Source of the DNA: Oceanibaculum nanhaiense
GTDB taxonomy: Bacteria > Pseudomonadota > Alphaproteobacteria > Oceanibaculales > Oceanibaculaceae
DNA: 64,000 bases
NCBI RefSeq assembly: GCF_002148795.1
Contig: NZ_MPOB01000004.1
Location: 186,001-250,000 of the forward strand
Direction: 5' to 3'
In this document: piece by piece, positions 1-8,963 of the stretch
How the letters are laid out: each line of letters starts with the position of its first letter
Numbering within the stretch: the stretch's first letter is position 1
Translations under genes and position numbers: made by a program
Notes under the pieces: generated by a model
What the model was told of the DNA's origin: nothing
The model's input: only the letters and a program-made list of their open reading frames with translations
The model's database searches: none

Positions 1-43
1 CGGCGGAGGTCAATACCGTAGCGGTCACGGCCTGAGCGACTAG

Positions 44-502
44 GTGCGCGTCACCATCGCCGCCATCGGCAAGGCGAAGCCGGGTATCCTGCGCGATCTT
101 TATCGGCAGTATGTGGAACGCTCGCGCTGGCCCGTCGTTCTGAAGGAGATGGAGGTGAAGGCGAAGCTGCCGGCGCCGGAGATGATGACGCGCGAGGCGG
201 CCCTGCTGCTGGAAGCGGTGCCGGCGGGCGCCCGGCTGGTGGCGCTCGACGAACGCGGGCGCGATCTTGCCAGCGCCGATTTCGCAGCGCTGCTGGGCGG
301 TTGGCGCGATGCCGGGACCAGTGACATCGGCTTTGTCATCGGCGGCGCGGACGGGCTGGACGAGAGTGTCCGGCGGCGCGCCGACCTGCTGCTGGCCTTC
401 GGGCGGGCGACCTGGCCGCACATGATGGTGCGCGGCATGCTGGCCGAACAGCTCTACCGGGCGCAGCAGATTTTGGCGGGCCATCCTTATCACCGGGAAT
501 AG
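44..502 (+). CDS. rlmH: 23S rRNA (pseudouridine1915-N3)-methyltransferase RlmH
   Basis: SPOUT-family methyltransferase that N3-methylates pseudouridine 1915 of 23S rRNA in helix 69 of assembled ribosomes, using S-adenosylmethionine. The 152-residue product has the normal family length. The trefoil-knot SAM site is visible as FVIGGADGLDE (about residues 98-108), and the conserved C-terminal tail ends in GHPYHRE. The start is a GTG directly abutting a TAG (41-43), so it is probably co-translated with an upstream gene whose 3' end lies in the first 43 bases. In alphaproteobacteria that neighbour is often rsfS, but the fragment is too short to confirm. It is followed by gpmI after about 100 bases. 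Family assignment is secure. Confidence 0.95.
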   Translation: MRVTIAAIGKAKPGILRDLYRQYVERSRWPVVLKEMEVKAKLPAPEMMTREAALLLEAVPAGARLVALDERGRDLASADFAALLGGWRDAGTSDIGFVIGGADGLDESVRRRADLLLAFGRATWPHMMVRGMLAEQLYRAQQILAGHPYHRE

Positions 503-605
503 GGCACCGGATCAGGAGAAAACGCCGGAAAAGCCTTGTTTTTGTGACAGATTGCCCCAGAGATTGCCCCTGTGCGGGGGCGCTGCAGAGGCCTATATTG
601 ACGCC

Positions 606-2231
606 ATGAACGATATGATTTCTTCCGCCGATTCCCGCCGCTTGCCGAAACCGCGCGGCCCCGTGGTCCTGTGCATCCTCGATGGCTGGGGCTATCGCGA
701 GGAGCGCGAGAATAACGGCATCCTGCTGGCCGAAACGCCGGTCTGGGACCGGCTGATGGCAAGCTGCCCGCGCGCGCTGCTGAATGCGTCGGAACTGCAT
801 GTCGGCCTGCCGGCCGGGCAGATGGGCAATTCCGAGGTCGGGCACATGAATCTGGGTGCCGGCCGCAAGGTGATGCAGGAACTACCACGCATCGACCAGG
901 CCATCCTGGACGGCTCGCTGGGGCAAAACCCGGAACTGGCAAAATTCGCGGCTTCGCTGAAGCAGAGCGGCGGCGCCTGCCATTTGCTGGGTCTCGTCTC
1001 GCCGGGCGGTGTGCATTCGCACCAGGACCATATGGTGGCGCTGGCGAAGCTGCTGGCGGCTCAGGGCGTGACGGTGAAAATCCACGCCTTCCTCGATGGC
1101 CGCGACACGCCGCCGAAGAGCGCACTCGGCTATATGAAGAAATTCCTCGCCGATCTGGGCGATGCGGCGACCATTGCCACCGTGTCGGGCCGTTTCTTCG
1201 CCATGGACCGCGACAAGCGCTGGGACCGGGTGGAGCAGGCCTATGACGTGGCCGTCGATGGCAAGGGCGCGGCTGCGAAGAGCGCCCTGGCGGCCATTGA
1301 GGCGGCCTATGAAAGGGACGAAACCGACGAGTTCGTGGCCCCCTCGGCCATTGCCGGCTATGCCGGCATGCAGGATGGCGACGGTGTGCTGATGGCGAAT
1401 TTCCGCGCCGACCGCGCGCGCGAATTGCTGACCGCGCTGCTGGACCCGGCCTTCGACGGTTTTGCGCGCGGGCGCACCATCCGCTTCGGCGCGGTCCTCG
1501 GCATGGTCGAATATTCCACAGCACTGGCGAAGTTCATGCCCTCGCTGTTTACCTCGGCGGCGCTGGAGAATGTGCTGGGCGCGGTCCTGGCCAAGGCCGG
1601 CATGCGCCAGCTCCGCATCGCCGAGACCGAGAAATACGCCCATGTCACCTTCTTCCTGAATGGCGGCGTGGAGCAGGAATTTCCGGGCGAGACCCGCATT
1701 CTGGTGCCGTCTCCGAAGGTGAAGACCTACGACATGCAGCCGGAAATGTCGGCGCCGGAACTGACCGATAAGCTGGTGGCGGCCATCGGCTCGGGCGATT
1801 TCGACCTGATCGTGGTGAATTACGCCAATGGCGACATGGTCGGCCATACCGGCAATCTGCAGGCGGCGATCCAGGCGGCGCAAACCATCGATGCCAGCCT
1901 CGGTCGGCTGGAAGCGGCAGTGCAGCAGGCCGGCGGCGTCATGCTGGTGACCGCCGACCACGGCAATATCGAGATGATGCAGGACCCGGACACGCATGAG
2001 GCACACACGGCGCATACGCTGAACTTGGTGCCGGCGATCCTGGTGAACGGCCCGAAGGAGGCTGTAGGCCTGAAGGACGGCATCCTGGCGGATGTCGCGC
2101 CGACGCTGCTGCAGCTGCTGGGGCTGCCGCAGCCCGGGGAGATGACCGGCCGCTCTCTGCTGGCCCTGAAGGCCCCGTCCGGCACGGCACCGGACGGGAC
2201 GACCAAGGCGGAGGCCCGTGCGACGGCATAA
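606..2231 (+). CDS. gpmI: 2,3-bisphosphoglycerate-independent phosphoglycerate mutase
   Basis: Interconverts 3- and 2-phosphoglycerate in glycolysis/gluconeogenesis with two metal ions and a phosphoserine intermediate. The alkaline-phosphatase fold is shown by the N-terminal metal motif LDGWGYRE, the catalytic-serine segment GNSEVGHMNLGAG, and the C-terminal metal-binding TADHGNIEMM and HEAHTAHT segments. I chose ATG 606 because the conserved sequence begins right after it; an in-frame TTG at 552 would add 18 residues without family character. The 541-residue product is slightly longer than the usual 510-515 because of a short N-terminal lead and a C-terminal tail. The end overlaps the start of the envC-like gene by 14 bases, suggesting translational coupling. 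Confidence 0.96.
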   Translation: MNDMISSADSRRLPKPRGPVVLCILDGWGYREERENNGILLAETPVWDRLMASCPRALLNASELHVGLPAGQMGNSEVGHMNLGAGRKVMQELPRIDQAILDGSLGQNPELAKFAASLKQSGGACHLLGLVSPGGVHSHQDHMVALAKLLAAQGVTVKIHAFLDGRDTPPKSALGYMKKFLADLGDAATIATVSGRFFAMDRDKRWDRVEQAYDVAVDGKGAAAKSALAAIEAAYERDETDEFVAPSAIAGYAGMQDGDGVLMANFRADRARELLTALLDPAFDGFARGRTIRFGAVLGMVEYSTALAKFMPSLFTSAALENVLGAVLAKAGMRQLRIAETEKYAHVTFFLNGGVEQEFPGETRILVPSPKVKTYDMQPEMSAPELTDKLVAAIGSGDFDLIVVNYANGDMVGHTGNLQAAIQAAQTIDASLGRLEAAVQQAGGVMLVTADHGNIEMMQDPDTHEAHTAHTLNLVPAILVNGPKEAVGLKDGILADVAPTLLQLLGLPQPGEMTGRSLLALKAPSGTAPDGTTKAEARATA

Positions 2232-3666
2232 CGCCCTGTACGGCAGTTACCCTGGCCGCTGCCTGGCAGTGGCGGCGCTTTGCTTTTTTCTGATCGGTCC
2301 TCTGGTCGGTTCTTTGGCCGCCCCGGCCTTTTCCCAGCAGCCGCCCCAGCAGGCGCCGATTCCGCAGCCGGCGCCCGATGGCAAGCTGAAGGCCATCGAG
2401 CAGGCGCTGGAGCGCGATGCCCGCCGCAAGGTGGAGCTGGAGCGCGAGGCGCAGAAGCTGCGCACCGAATCGGAGGCGCTGCGGGCCGATGCGATCAAGG
2501 TGGCGAAATCGCTGCAGGAGCAGGAGGCGATCCTGTCGCGCGTCGAGGATTCCTTGAGCGACCTGACCCGGGAGGCGAATCGCAAGCGCGCCGCCGTGCA
2601 GGGGCGCGAGGCCGAAGTGGCGGCGCTGCTGGCCGGGTTGCAGCGCCTGTCGCGCCGCCCGCCGGAAGCGATGATCGCCTCGCCCTCGGCACCGCTGGAC
2701 ACGGTGCGCGGCGGTATGCTGTTGCGCGCCGCGCTGCCGCAGGTTCAGCAATCGGCGCTGGCGCTGCGCGCGGAGCTGGAGGAAATCGAGGCCTTGCAGG
2801 CGGAAATCGCGGCGGAGCGCAAGCGCCTGGCCGCAGCGCGGCAATCGCTGCTGTCCGAGCGTAAGAAGCTGGAATCGCTGGCAGCTGACCGTAAGCGCCT
2901 GGCCGGCCGCACGGAGGCCGAGAGCGACCGGCTGGAACGCACCGTCAGCCGGCTGTCGAACTCGGCCAATGATCTGCGCGACCTGCTGCGCCAGATCGAG
3001 GCGGAGCGGGAGGCGCAGCGCAGGGCGGAGGAGGAGCGCCGCCTTGCCGAAGCGAAACGGGCCGAGGCGGCGGCACGGCGCGCGGCCACCATGCCGGTGC
3101 CGCTGGTCAAGCCGTCCGTCACCAGCCCGAATAGTACCGGTACTGGTACGCGTACTGGTGCCGGCGCAGGACAGGAGCGCGTCGTCGCGGCCCTGCCGCC
3201 TTCACAATTGGGGGCACAGCCGCCGCGCGTGATGCTGGAGCCGCCATCGGGCGCGCCGCGCACCCTGAAGCAGGGCATGCTGACAGCGCCCGTGCAGGGC
3301 CGGCTGACACATGGCTATGGCGAACGCAATGAGCCAGGCGGCGCGGCGCGCGGTATCGTGCTGGCCGGACGGCCCGAGGCAGTGGTTGTGGCACCCTTCG
3401 ACGGACAAGTGGTTTATGCTGGAAAATTCCGGGGTTACGGGCAAATCTTGATAATCGATCACGGCAATGGATATCATAGCCTGTTGGCGGGACTGGGACG
3501 GATAGACAGCGTCGTTGGCCAGTATCTCCTGGCCGGGGAACCGGTGGGAGGTCTGGGCAGGGATGGCGATGACGCGCAGGAGCTCTATCTTGAACTCCGC
3601 AGGAACGGCGAGCCGATAAATCCGCTGCCCTGGTTGGCAGCAAGCACTGATAGGATCAGAGGATGA
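2218..3666 (+). CDS. envC: EnvC-like murein hydrolase activator (coiled coil plus degenerate LytM/M23)
   Basis: Probable periplasmic activator of cell-division amidases. The 482-residue protein has a GTG start inside gpmI. It shows a hydrophobic export segment (about residues 14-40), a long Ala/Glu/Arg-rich coiled coil (about 50-290), a short Thr-Gly repeat linker near nucleotides 3138-3166, and a C-terminal M23/LytM domain (about 350-475). The LytM domain keeps the fold markers AGKFRGYGQILIIDHGNGYHSL and LYLELRRNGEPINPLPWL in shortened form, but the metal-binding HxxxD and HxH positions are replaced (RGIVL; YLEL). This is the pattern of EnvC, which activates amidases without being an enzyme. 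It overlaps ctpA by 4 bases (ATGA). Confidence 0.85.
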   Translation: MRRHNALYGSYPGRCLAVAALCFFLIGPLVGSLAAPAFSQQPPQQAPIPQPAPDGKLKAIEQALERDARRKVELEREAQKLRTESEALRADAIKVAKSLQEQEAILSRVEDSLSDLTREANRKRAAVQGREAEVAALLAGLQRLSRRPPEAMIASPSAPLDTVRGGMLLRAALPQVQQSALALRAELEEIEALQAEIAAERKRLAAARQSLLSERKKLESLAADRKRLAGRTEAESDRLERTVSRLSNSANDLRDLLRQIEAEREAQRRAEEERRLAEAKRAEAAARRAATMPVPLVKPSVTSPNSTGTGTRTGAGAGQERVVAALPPSQLGAQPPRVMLEPPSGAPRTLKQGMLTAPVQGRLTHGYGERNEPGGAARGIVLAGRPEAVVVAPFDGQVVYAGKFRGYGQILIIDHGNGYHSLLAGLGRIDSVVGQYLLAGEPVGGLGRDGDDAQELYLELRRNGEPINPLPWLAASTDRIRG

Positions 3667-5003
3667 AGTATCTTTCCCGTATCGCGCTCGCCACGGCGGT
3701 TGTCGCGGTTGTGCTCTATGCCGCCGGGGTCATCACCCCCATGGCACAGACTGGCCAGCGTTCGGAGACATATCGCCAGCTCAACCTGTTTGGCGAGGTG
3801 TTCGAGCGCGTGCGTGCGGACTATGTCGAAGAGGTGACCGACGAGAAGCTGGTCGAATCGGCGATCAACGGGATGTTGACCGCGCTCGATCCGCATTCCG
3901 GCTATCTGACGGCAAAATCCTATCAGGACATGCAGGTGCAGACCCGCGGCGAGTTCGGCGGGCTGGGCATCGAGGTGACGATGGAGCAGGGGCTCGTGAA
4001 GGTGGTCTCGCCGATCGACGAGACGCCGGCCTTCCGCGCCGGCCTGCAGCCGGGCGACCTCATCACCCATCTGGATGGCGAGCAGGTCATGGGCCTGACG
4101 CTGGCGGAAGCGGTCGAGCGCATGCGCGGCCGTGTCGGCAGCGAGATCAAGCTGACGATCCGCCGCGCCGCGCAGGAGCCGTTCGAGGTCACGCTCAAGC
4201 GTGATGTCATCCGCATCAGGTCGGTGCGGTCGCGCGTGATCGACAATACCGGCTATATCCGGATCACCACCTTCAATGAGCAGACCCAGTCCGGGCTGGA
4301 AAAGGCGGTTGCCGATCTGCAGGCGGAAAAGGGTAAGGACCTGATCGGCATCGTTCTCGATCTGCGCAACAATCCGGGCGGCCTGCTGGATCAGGCGATC
4401 TCGGTCAGTGATGCCTTCCTGAATCAGGGGGAAATCGTCTCGACCCGGGGGCGCCGGACCGAGGACAGCCAGCGCTTCAACGCCAAGAATGGCGATATCG
4501 CGGACGGGCTGCCGATCGTGGCGCTGATCAATGGCGGCTCGGCATCGGCCTCGGAAATCGTTGCCGGCGCGCTGCAGGATCACAAGCGCGCCCTGGTGCT
4601 GGGCACGAAATCCTTTGGCAAGGGGTCGGTGCAGACCATCATTCCGCTGCCCGGCCATGGCGCCATGCGGCTGACCACGGCGCGTTACTACACCCCGTCC
4701 GGTCGCTCCATTCAGGCTGTGGGCATCGAACCCGATCTGGAAGTGCCGGCTGCCCGCATCGATCTGATCGACGAGGGCAAGCGGCGCAGCGAGGCCGATC
4801 TGCGTGGCGCGCTGAACAATGACACGGTGAAGCCGCAACAGGCGCCGGCGAACCAGAATGCACCGGCTGGGGAACAGGCCCCCCAGGCGACTCCGCAGGC
4901 GGCCCGGCCGCCGGCGCTGGGCGACGACAATGACTATCAGCTCATCCGGGCGGTCGATCTGTTGCGGGGGCTTCATATGTTCAACAAGCGCGCGGTGAAC
5001 TGA
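3663..5003 (+). CDS. ctpA: S41 family C-terminal processing protease with PDZ domain
   Basis: Periplasmic tail-specific serine protease. The 446 residues comprise an N-terminal signal/anchor (1-30), a PDZ domain (about 95-180, with the carboxylate-binding region GEFGGLGIEV), and an S41 protease core. The Ser-Lys dyad is recognisable as GGSASASE (Ser295) and SFGKGSVQT (Lys320), 25 residues apart as in E. coli Tsp. Asp306 also matches the family position. The C-terminus is a Pro/Gln/Ala-rich tail. The start ATG overlaps the envC TGA. The neighbouring LytM activator suggests peptidoglycan-hydrolase turnover as a role, as known for CtpA-type proteases, but the substrate is an inference. Confidence 0.92.
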   Translation: MKYLSRIALATAVVAVVLYAAGVITPMAQTGQRSETYRQLNLFGEVFERVRADYVEEVTDEKLVESAINGMLTALDPHSGYLTAKSYQDMQVQTRGEFGGLGIEVTMEQGLVKVVSPIDETPAFRAGLQPGDLITHLDGEQVMGLTLAEAVERMRGRVGSEIKLTIRRAAQEPFEVTLKRDVIRIRSVRSRVIDNTGYIRITTFNEQTQSGLEKAVADLQAEKGKDLIGIVLDLRNNPGGLLDQAISVSDAFLNQGEIVSTRGRRTEDSQRFNAKNGDIADGLPIVALINGGSASASEIVAGALQDHKRALVLGTKSFGKGSVQTIIPLPGHGAMRLTTARYYTPSGRSIQAVGIEPDLEVPAARIDLIDEGKRRSEADLRGALNNDTVKPQQAPANQNAPAGEQAPQATPQAARPPALGDDNDYQLIRAVDLLRGLHMFNKRAVN

Positions 5004-5004
5004 G

Positions 5005-6417
5005 CTGAAACTCCCAAGCCTCAAACTGCCGTTTCTGGGACGCCGCCGCTCGGGCAAGAGCGGCGGTGCTGCCTTTGATGACGACCCGCCGCCCTTCGAG
5101 GACCAGCTGGACGAAGACGAGGCTGACGCTGACGAGCCGCGCGAGCCGCTGGCTGGCCGCCCTAAACCGGCGGCAGAGGAAAAGCGTGGCTTCGGCGCGG
5201 CCCTGACCGGCCGGCTCGGCCAGCTTCTGGTTCTGTTGCTGCTGGTCGGCGGCGTCGGGGCGCTGGGGGCGTGGCTGGCGGCCAAGGGGCCGGAAACCGC
5301 CGCGCAGCGCGTGCTGCGCACGCCACGCGCCACCTTGTCCTTCATCCCGCCGGAACAGCGGCAGCCGCGGCCGCAGCCACCGGCTGCCGCAGCACCCGCC
5401 GAGGCACCGGAACAGCCGTCGGTACAGCCACCGGTACAGCCGCCCCAGACGGCGGAAGCGCCAGCACTCGTACCCGGACCCGCACCGGCGGCCCCGGCTG
5501 CCACCCCTCCGGCCTCCACTCCGCCGGCTGCAACCCAGCAGGCAACGCCCGCCCCGGCAGCACCCGCACCGGCAGAACCTGCCCCGGTCGCGCCGCCGCC
5601 GGAGCGCCGTCAGGTGGTGCTGGCACATAATCCGGCGCTGATCGAGAACAGCCCGCATGGCCTGTTGCCGAAGGCCGGCGAGGGTGGGCTGGTGGCCTGG
5701 CGGGCGTACGCCCATCCCTTCGATCCGGCGGAACAGCGCCCGCGCATCGCCATCGTCATCAACGGGCTTGGCCTGTCGGGGGCTGCGACAGAGGCCGCTA
5801 TCCAGGATCTGCCTTCGCAGGTCACGCTGGCCTTCACGCCCTATGCGGCACGGCTGCAGGAATGGATTCCGACGGCGCGTGCGGCCGGGCATGAGGTGAT
5901 GCTGGCGCTGCCGATGGAGCCGATCAGCTTTCCGCAGAGCGATCCGGGGCCGCAAACCCTGCTGACCAGCCTGAGCCCGGTCGAGAATCTCGACCGGATG
6001 GAATGGGCGCTGGGCCGCTTCACCGGCTATGTCGGCGTGGTCGATCTGGAAGGCTCGCGCTTCACCACCTCGGAGCAATCGCTGCTGCCGATCCTGCAGG
6101 CGGTGAAGGAACGCGGGCTGATGTATCTCGACAGCAAGCGCGCCTCGACCAGCCTGGCGTCGCAGGTGGCGGCGAACATCGATCTGCCCTACAGCGTGAA
6201 TAGCAGATTCCTGGACAGCGAGGCCAGCCGGGCCGCCATCGACCGGGCGCTGGCCGATCTCGAGCGGCTGGCGCTCAGCACTGGCTCCGCTGTCGGCATC
6301 GGCCATCCCTATCCGGTAACGCTGGAGCGGTTGCGCGCCTGGCTGCCGACGCTGTCCGACAAGGGGCTAGTGCTGGCGCCCGTCACCGCCACGGTGGAGC
6401 GCCGCGCCAGAGGGTGA
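5005..6417 (+). CDS. Divergent polysaccharide deacetylase (YibQ/DUF610 family), probable CTG start
   Basis: Envelope protein of the divergent polysaccharide deacetylase family (Polysacc_deac_2), commonly found behind ctpA in alphaproteobacteria. The frame is open right behind the ctpA stop. It encodes a basic start (LKLPSLKLPFLGRRR), an acidic cytoplasmic stretch, one membrane helix near residues 75-95, a long Pro/Ala linker and the deacetylase fold. No ATG or GTG is in frame at the front. CTG 5005 has GGTGA six bases upstream and restores the expected N-terminus, while TTG 5236 would start inside the membrane helix. Family active-site positions look altered: INGLGL instead of IDDLG, ALPMEP instead of HLPMAP, VDLEGSRF instead of NNHMGS; IGHPYP is kept. 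Function unknown. Confidence 0.82.
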   Translation: MKLPSLKLPFLGRRRSGKSGGAAFDDDPPPFEDQLDEDEADADEPREPLAGRPKPAAEEKRGFGAALTGRLGQLLVLLLLVGGVGALGAWLAAKGPETAAQRVLRTPRATLSFIPPEQRQPRPQPPAAAAPAEAPEQPSVQPPVQPPQTAEAPALVPGPAPAAPAATPPASTPPAATQQATPAPAAPAPAEPAPVAPPPERRQVVLAHNPALIENSPHGLLPKAGEGGLVAWRAYAHPFDPAEQRPRIAIVINGLGLSGAATEAAIQDLPSQVTLAFTPYAARLQEWIPTARAAGHEVMLALPMEPISFPQSDPGPQTLLTSLSPVENLDRMEWALGRFTGYVGVVDLEGSRFTTSEQSLLPILQAVKERGLMYLDSKRASTSLASQVAANIDLPYSVNSRFLDSEASRAAIDRALADLERLALSTGSAVGIGHPYPVTLERLRAWLPTLSDKGLVLAPVTATVERRARG

Positions 6418-6463
6418 AAGGCTGGGGGTAAGGTTCTTCTCTAAAAAGCGAAAGAAGACGCGC

Positions 6464-6949
6464 GTGAGCGACCATCTCTACCGCCCCGGTGTGGGCATCA
6501 TGCTGATCAACCATGACGGCCGCATCTTCGTGGCCCGGCGCATCGATATGCCGAGCGAGGCCTGGCAAATGCCGCAGGGCGGCATCGACGAGGGCGAGGA
6601 CCCGGCCACCGCGCTGTTCCGCGAAATGCGCGAGGAGATCGGCACCGACAAGGCGGAAGTGCTGGCCGAGAGCGATGACTGGTACCGCTATGACCTGCCG
6701 GAGGGGTTGCGCGACAGGCTGTGGGGCGGACGCTATGTCGGGCAGCGGCAGAAATGGTACGCGCTGCGCTATCTCGGCAGCGATGCCGACATCAACATCG
6801 CAACCGAGCATCCGGAATTCATGGACTGGAAATGGGCGCCTTCGGCGACCGTGCCGTCGCTGATCGTGCCGTTCAAGCGGGCGCTGTACCAACAGGTGCT
6901 CGACGAGATGCTGGCGAAGATTCCGCCCTCCCTGCGCATAGCGGGTTAG
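6464..6949 (+). CDS. rppH: RNA 5'-pyrophosphohydrolase RppH (Nudix)
   Basis: Removes pyrophosphate from 5'-triphosphorylated RNA, which opens transcripts to RNase E decay. The 161-residue Nudix protein carries the full Nudix box, GGIDEGEDPATALFREMREE followed by IGT, with the catalytic REMREE glutamates. It also has the RppH-type start YRPGVGIMLIN and a conserved WKW near the C-terminus. GTG start with a purine-rich leader. It is the last gene of the conserved plus-strand block and converges on the gluconolactonase-like gene 27 bases downstream; no convincing terminator hairpin lies between them. Confidence 0.94.
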   Translation: MSDHLYRPGVGIMLINHDGRIFVARRIDMPSEAWQMPQGGIDEGEDPATALFREMREEIGTDKAEVLAESDDWYRYDLPEGLRDRLWGGRYVGQRQKWYALRYLGSDADINIATEHPEFMDWKWAPSATVPSLIVPFKRALYQQVLDEMLAKIPPSLRIAG

Positions 6950-6976
6950 GGCCGGCTAGAACTTACCCTCATCTTT

Positions 6977-7957
6977 TCACCCTCCGGGCACGCCCTGCGT
7001 GTTCACATAGAGCGCGTAGAGTGACTGGCTGGCCGCCATGAACAGCCGGTTGCGCTTCAATCCGCCGAAGCAGACATTGGCGCAGCGTTCCGGCAGGGCG
7101 ATGCGGCCGATTGGGGTGCCGTCGGGCGCGAACACCATGACGCCGTCCAGTTCCGCCGTGCCCATGCCCCAGCCGGCCCAGATATTGCCGTCCACGTCGC
7201 AGCGCATGCCGTCCGGTGTGCCGCCCGGCCCGGCATCGACGAAGACGCGCTTGTTGCGGATAGCTGTCCCGTCCGCCGTCACATCATAGGCCAGGATCTT
7301 GCGGTAGGGCTGGCCACGCGATTCGACGATGTAGAGGATTTTCTCGTCCGGTGAGAAGCACAGCCCGTTCGGCCCGAGCACATCGTCGGCGACGATGCTG
7401 GCCTGGCCGGTCTGGCCGTCGATGCGATAGACCGCCTGCGGGACTTCCGGTTCCGCCTTGTTGCCCTCGTAATTACCATGGATGCCGAAGGGCGGATCGG
7501 TGAACCAGATCGAACCGTCGGACTTCACCACCACATCGTTAGGCGAGTTCAGCTTCTTGCCCTGCCAGCTGTCCATCAGCACGGTGAGGCTGCCGTCATA
7601 TTCCGTGCGGGTGACGCGCCGCCCGCCATGCTCGCAGGTGACGAGCCTTCCCTGCCGGTCGCGGGTATGGCCGTTGGCGAAGTCGGTGGGGCGACGGTAG
7701 GTCGAGACCTGGCCGGTCTCCTCCTCCCATTTCAGGATGCGGTTGTTGGGGATATCACTCCACAGCAGGTAGTGCCCGTCGCCGAACCAGACCGGCCCTT
7801 CCGACCAGCGGCAGCCGGTATGGAGCCGTTCCACCGCCGCGCTGAAGATGCGGTATTTCTCGAAGCGCGGATCGAGCGTGTGGATGGCGGGATCTGGATA
7901 GCGCGGATGATCGCGCCAGCCGGCGGAAAGCGGCGTCTCGCCCCTATGGTCGCTCAT
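6977..7957 (-). CDS. SMP-30/gluconolactonase family lactonase
   Basis: Six-bladed beta-propeller hydrolase family acting on sugar lactones and related esters with a single metal ion. Seen: the early Glu of SEGPVWF, NSPNDVVVKSDGSIWFTD with the metal-ligand Asn, and GPNGLCFSPDEKILY. I place the start at ATG 7957 (MSDHRGE, 326 residues) because AGGAGG lies five bases upstream; the alternative ATG at 7972 would put that ribosome site inside the gene. It stands apart on the minus strand, with the broken AraC-type regulator just upstream in the same direction, a natural candidate for its former regulator. The substrate cannot be read from sequence. Confidence 0.88.
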   Translation of the reverse strand: MSDHRGETPLSAGWRDHPRYPDPAIHTLDPRFEKYRIFSAAVERLHTGCRWSEGPVWFGDGHYLLWSDIPNNRILKWEEETGQVSTYRRPTDFANGHTRDRQGRLVTCEHGGRRVTRTEYDGSLTVLMDSWQGKKLNSPNDVVVKSDGSIWFTDPPFGIHGNYEGNKAEPEVPQAVYRIDGQTGQASIVADDVLGPNGLCFSPDEKILYIVESRGQPYRKILAYDVTADGTAIRNKRVFVDAGPGGTPDGMRCDVDGNIWAGWGMGTAELDGVMVFAPDGTPIGRIALPERCANVCFGGLKRNRLFMAASQSLYALYVNTQGVPGG

Positions 7958-8047
7958 GAAATCCTCCTGCATGCGGGCCCTTTGCGGGCTTTCTTTGATA
8001 TTCCACCAGCCTAGGGTGTTGCGATGCGGGAGTCATCCTCCTGATAG

Positions 8048-8939
8048 TCATGCGGTGGACCGGTCCAGTGCCGTCCGCCACCGGGCCGGCGTCATGCCAT
8101 AGGCGCGCTTGAACTGGCGCGAGAGATGGCTCTGGTCGGCGAATCCGGCCTCCAGCGCCACTTCGGCCAGCGGTGTGCCAGCCGTTATCAGCCGCCGCGC
8201 CCGGTCGAGCTGGCGCATGGTGCGGAAGCGGCTGGGGCTGGTGCCGAAGGCGGCGCGGAACTGCCGGGCGAGCGTCCAGCGGTCGAGGCCGGACAGGCGC
8301 TCCAGCGCGGCGGCGGAATGGCGGCCGGCGGGGGTCGGCGGCGATCCGTTCGCGCACCCGCAGCAGCGCCGGCAGGTCGAGCAGGCCGGTACCGGTGCGA
8401 TCTGCACCCGATGCTGCCCCAGATGCCACTCGCAGCAGGCGGGCCAGTCCCGTGCCGATATCCACGCGGCGCAGCTCATCCACCGCATCTTCCATGTCCA
8501 GCGCGTCGGCCAGCAGCGCCGCGCCGATGCCGGGCGTGCGCAGCACGGGGTCGGCGACGAAGGGCAGGGGGCTTCCGTCCAGCGCCTGCTGTACCAGCGC
8601 CGGGTCGATATAGATGATGCGGTAGCGGAAGCCATCCTCGGTGCCCGGCTCGCCATCATGCAGCTCGTCCGGGTGCAGGATCAGGCACTGGCCGGGCAGG
8701 CAGTGCCGCTGTTCGCCGCGATAGCGGAAGCTCTGCACGCCCGCCAGGGTGACACCGATGCCGTAGCTGTCATGGCGGTGCGGCGAGAAGGCCTTTTCCG
8801 CGAACCGCGCCTCGATGCGCTCGACCCCGTCGCCGCCGGCGCCGACGGTGATTTCGCCGTGCTTGCGGGCAGCACCGGGCGGCGGCGCGCACAAGCCTTC
8901 AAGAAAGCGTCTGTCGGATGGCGGCATGCTGGGCTGCAT
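8048..8939 (-). pseudogene. AraC family transcriptional regulator, frameshifted
   Basis: AraC-type activator split between two frames. The N-terminal cupin ligand-binding half (FAEKAFSPHRHDSYGIGVTL, and the following ILHPDELHDGEP) reads in one frame from ATG 8939. The C-terminal double helix-turn-helix (DRWTLARQFRAAFGTSPS, then EVALEAGFADQSHLSRQF) reads in the next frame and ends at 8048. The frames join at a run of five G on the plus strand (8330-8334). Dropping one G gives IAADP-AGRHSAAALERL and one 296-residue protein of normal AraC length. So there is a single-base insertion, either real or a sequence error. The lysE-type gene starts divergently 24 bases away and the lactonase lies downstream. 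Confidence 0.85.
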
Positions 8940-8963
8940 CAGAACAGTCTAGCAGGATGCACG

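Noticed and set aside
1-43. 3' end of a gene before rlmH (open frame ending at TAG 41-43)
   Set aside because: Only 13 codons are visible and all three frames close nearby. rsfS is a common neighbour but the residues give no support.
3585-5519. Minus-strand open frame of 644 codons opposite ctpA
   Set aside because: Low-complexity Gly/Ala/Arg product, antisense to ctpA and the deacetylase gene, no start context.
8109-8963. N-terminal extension of the LysE-type exporter frame
   Set aside because: It is antisense to the AraC gene and the exporter homology starts at ATG 8964, which has its own ribosome site.
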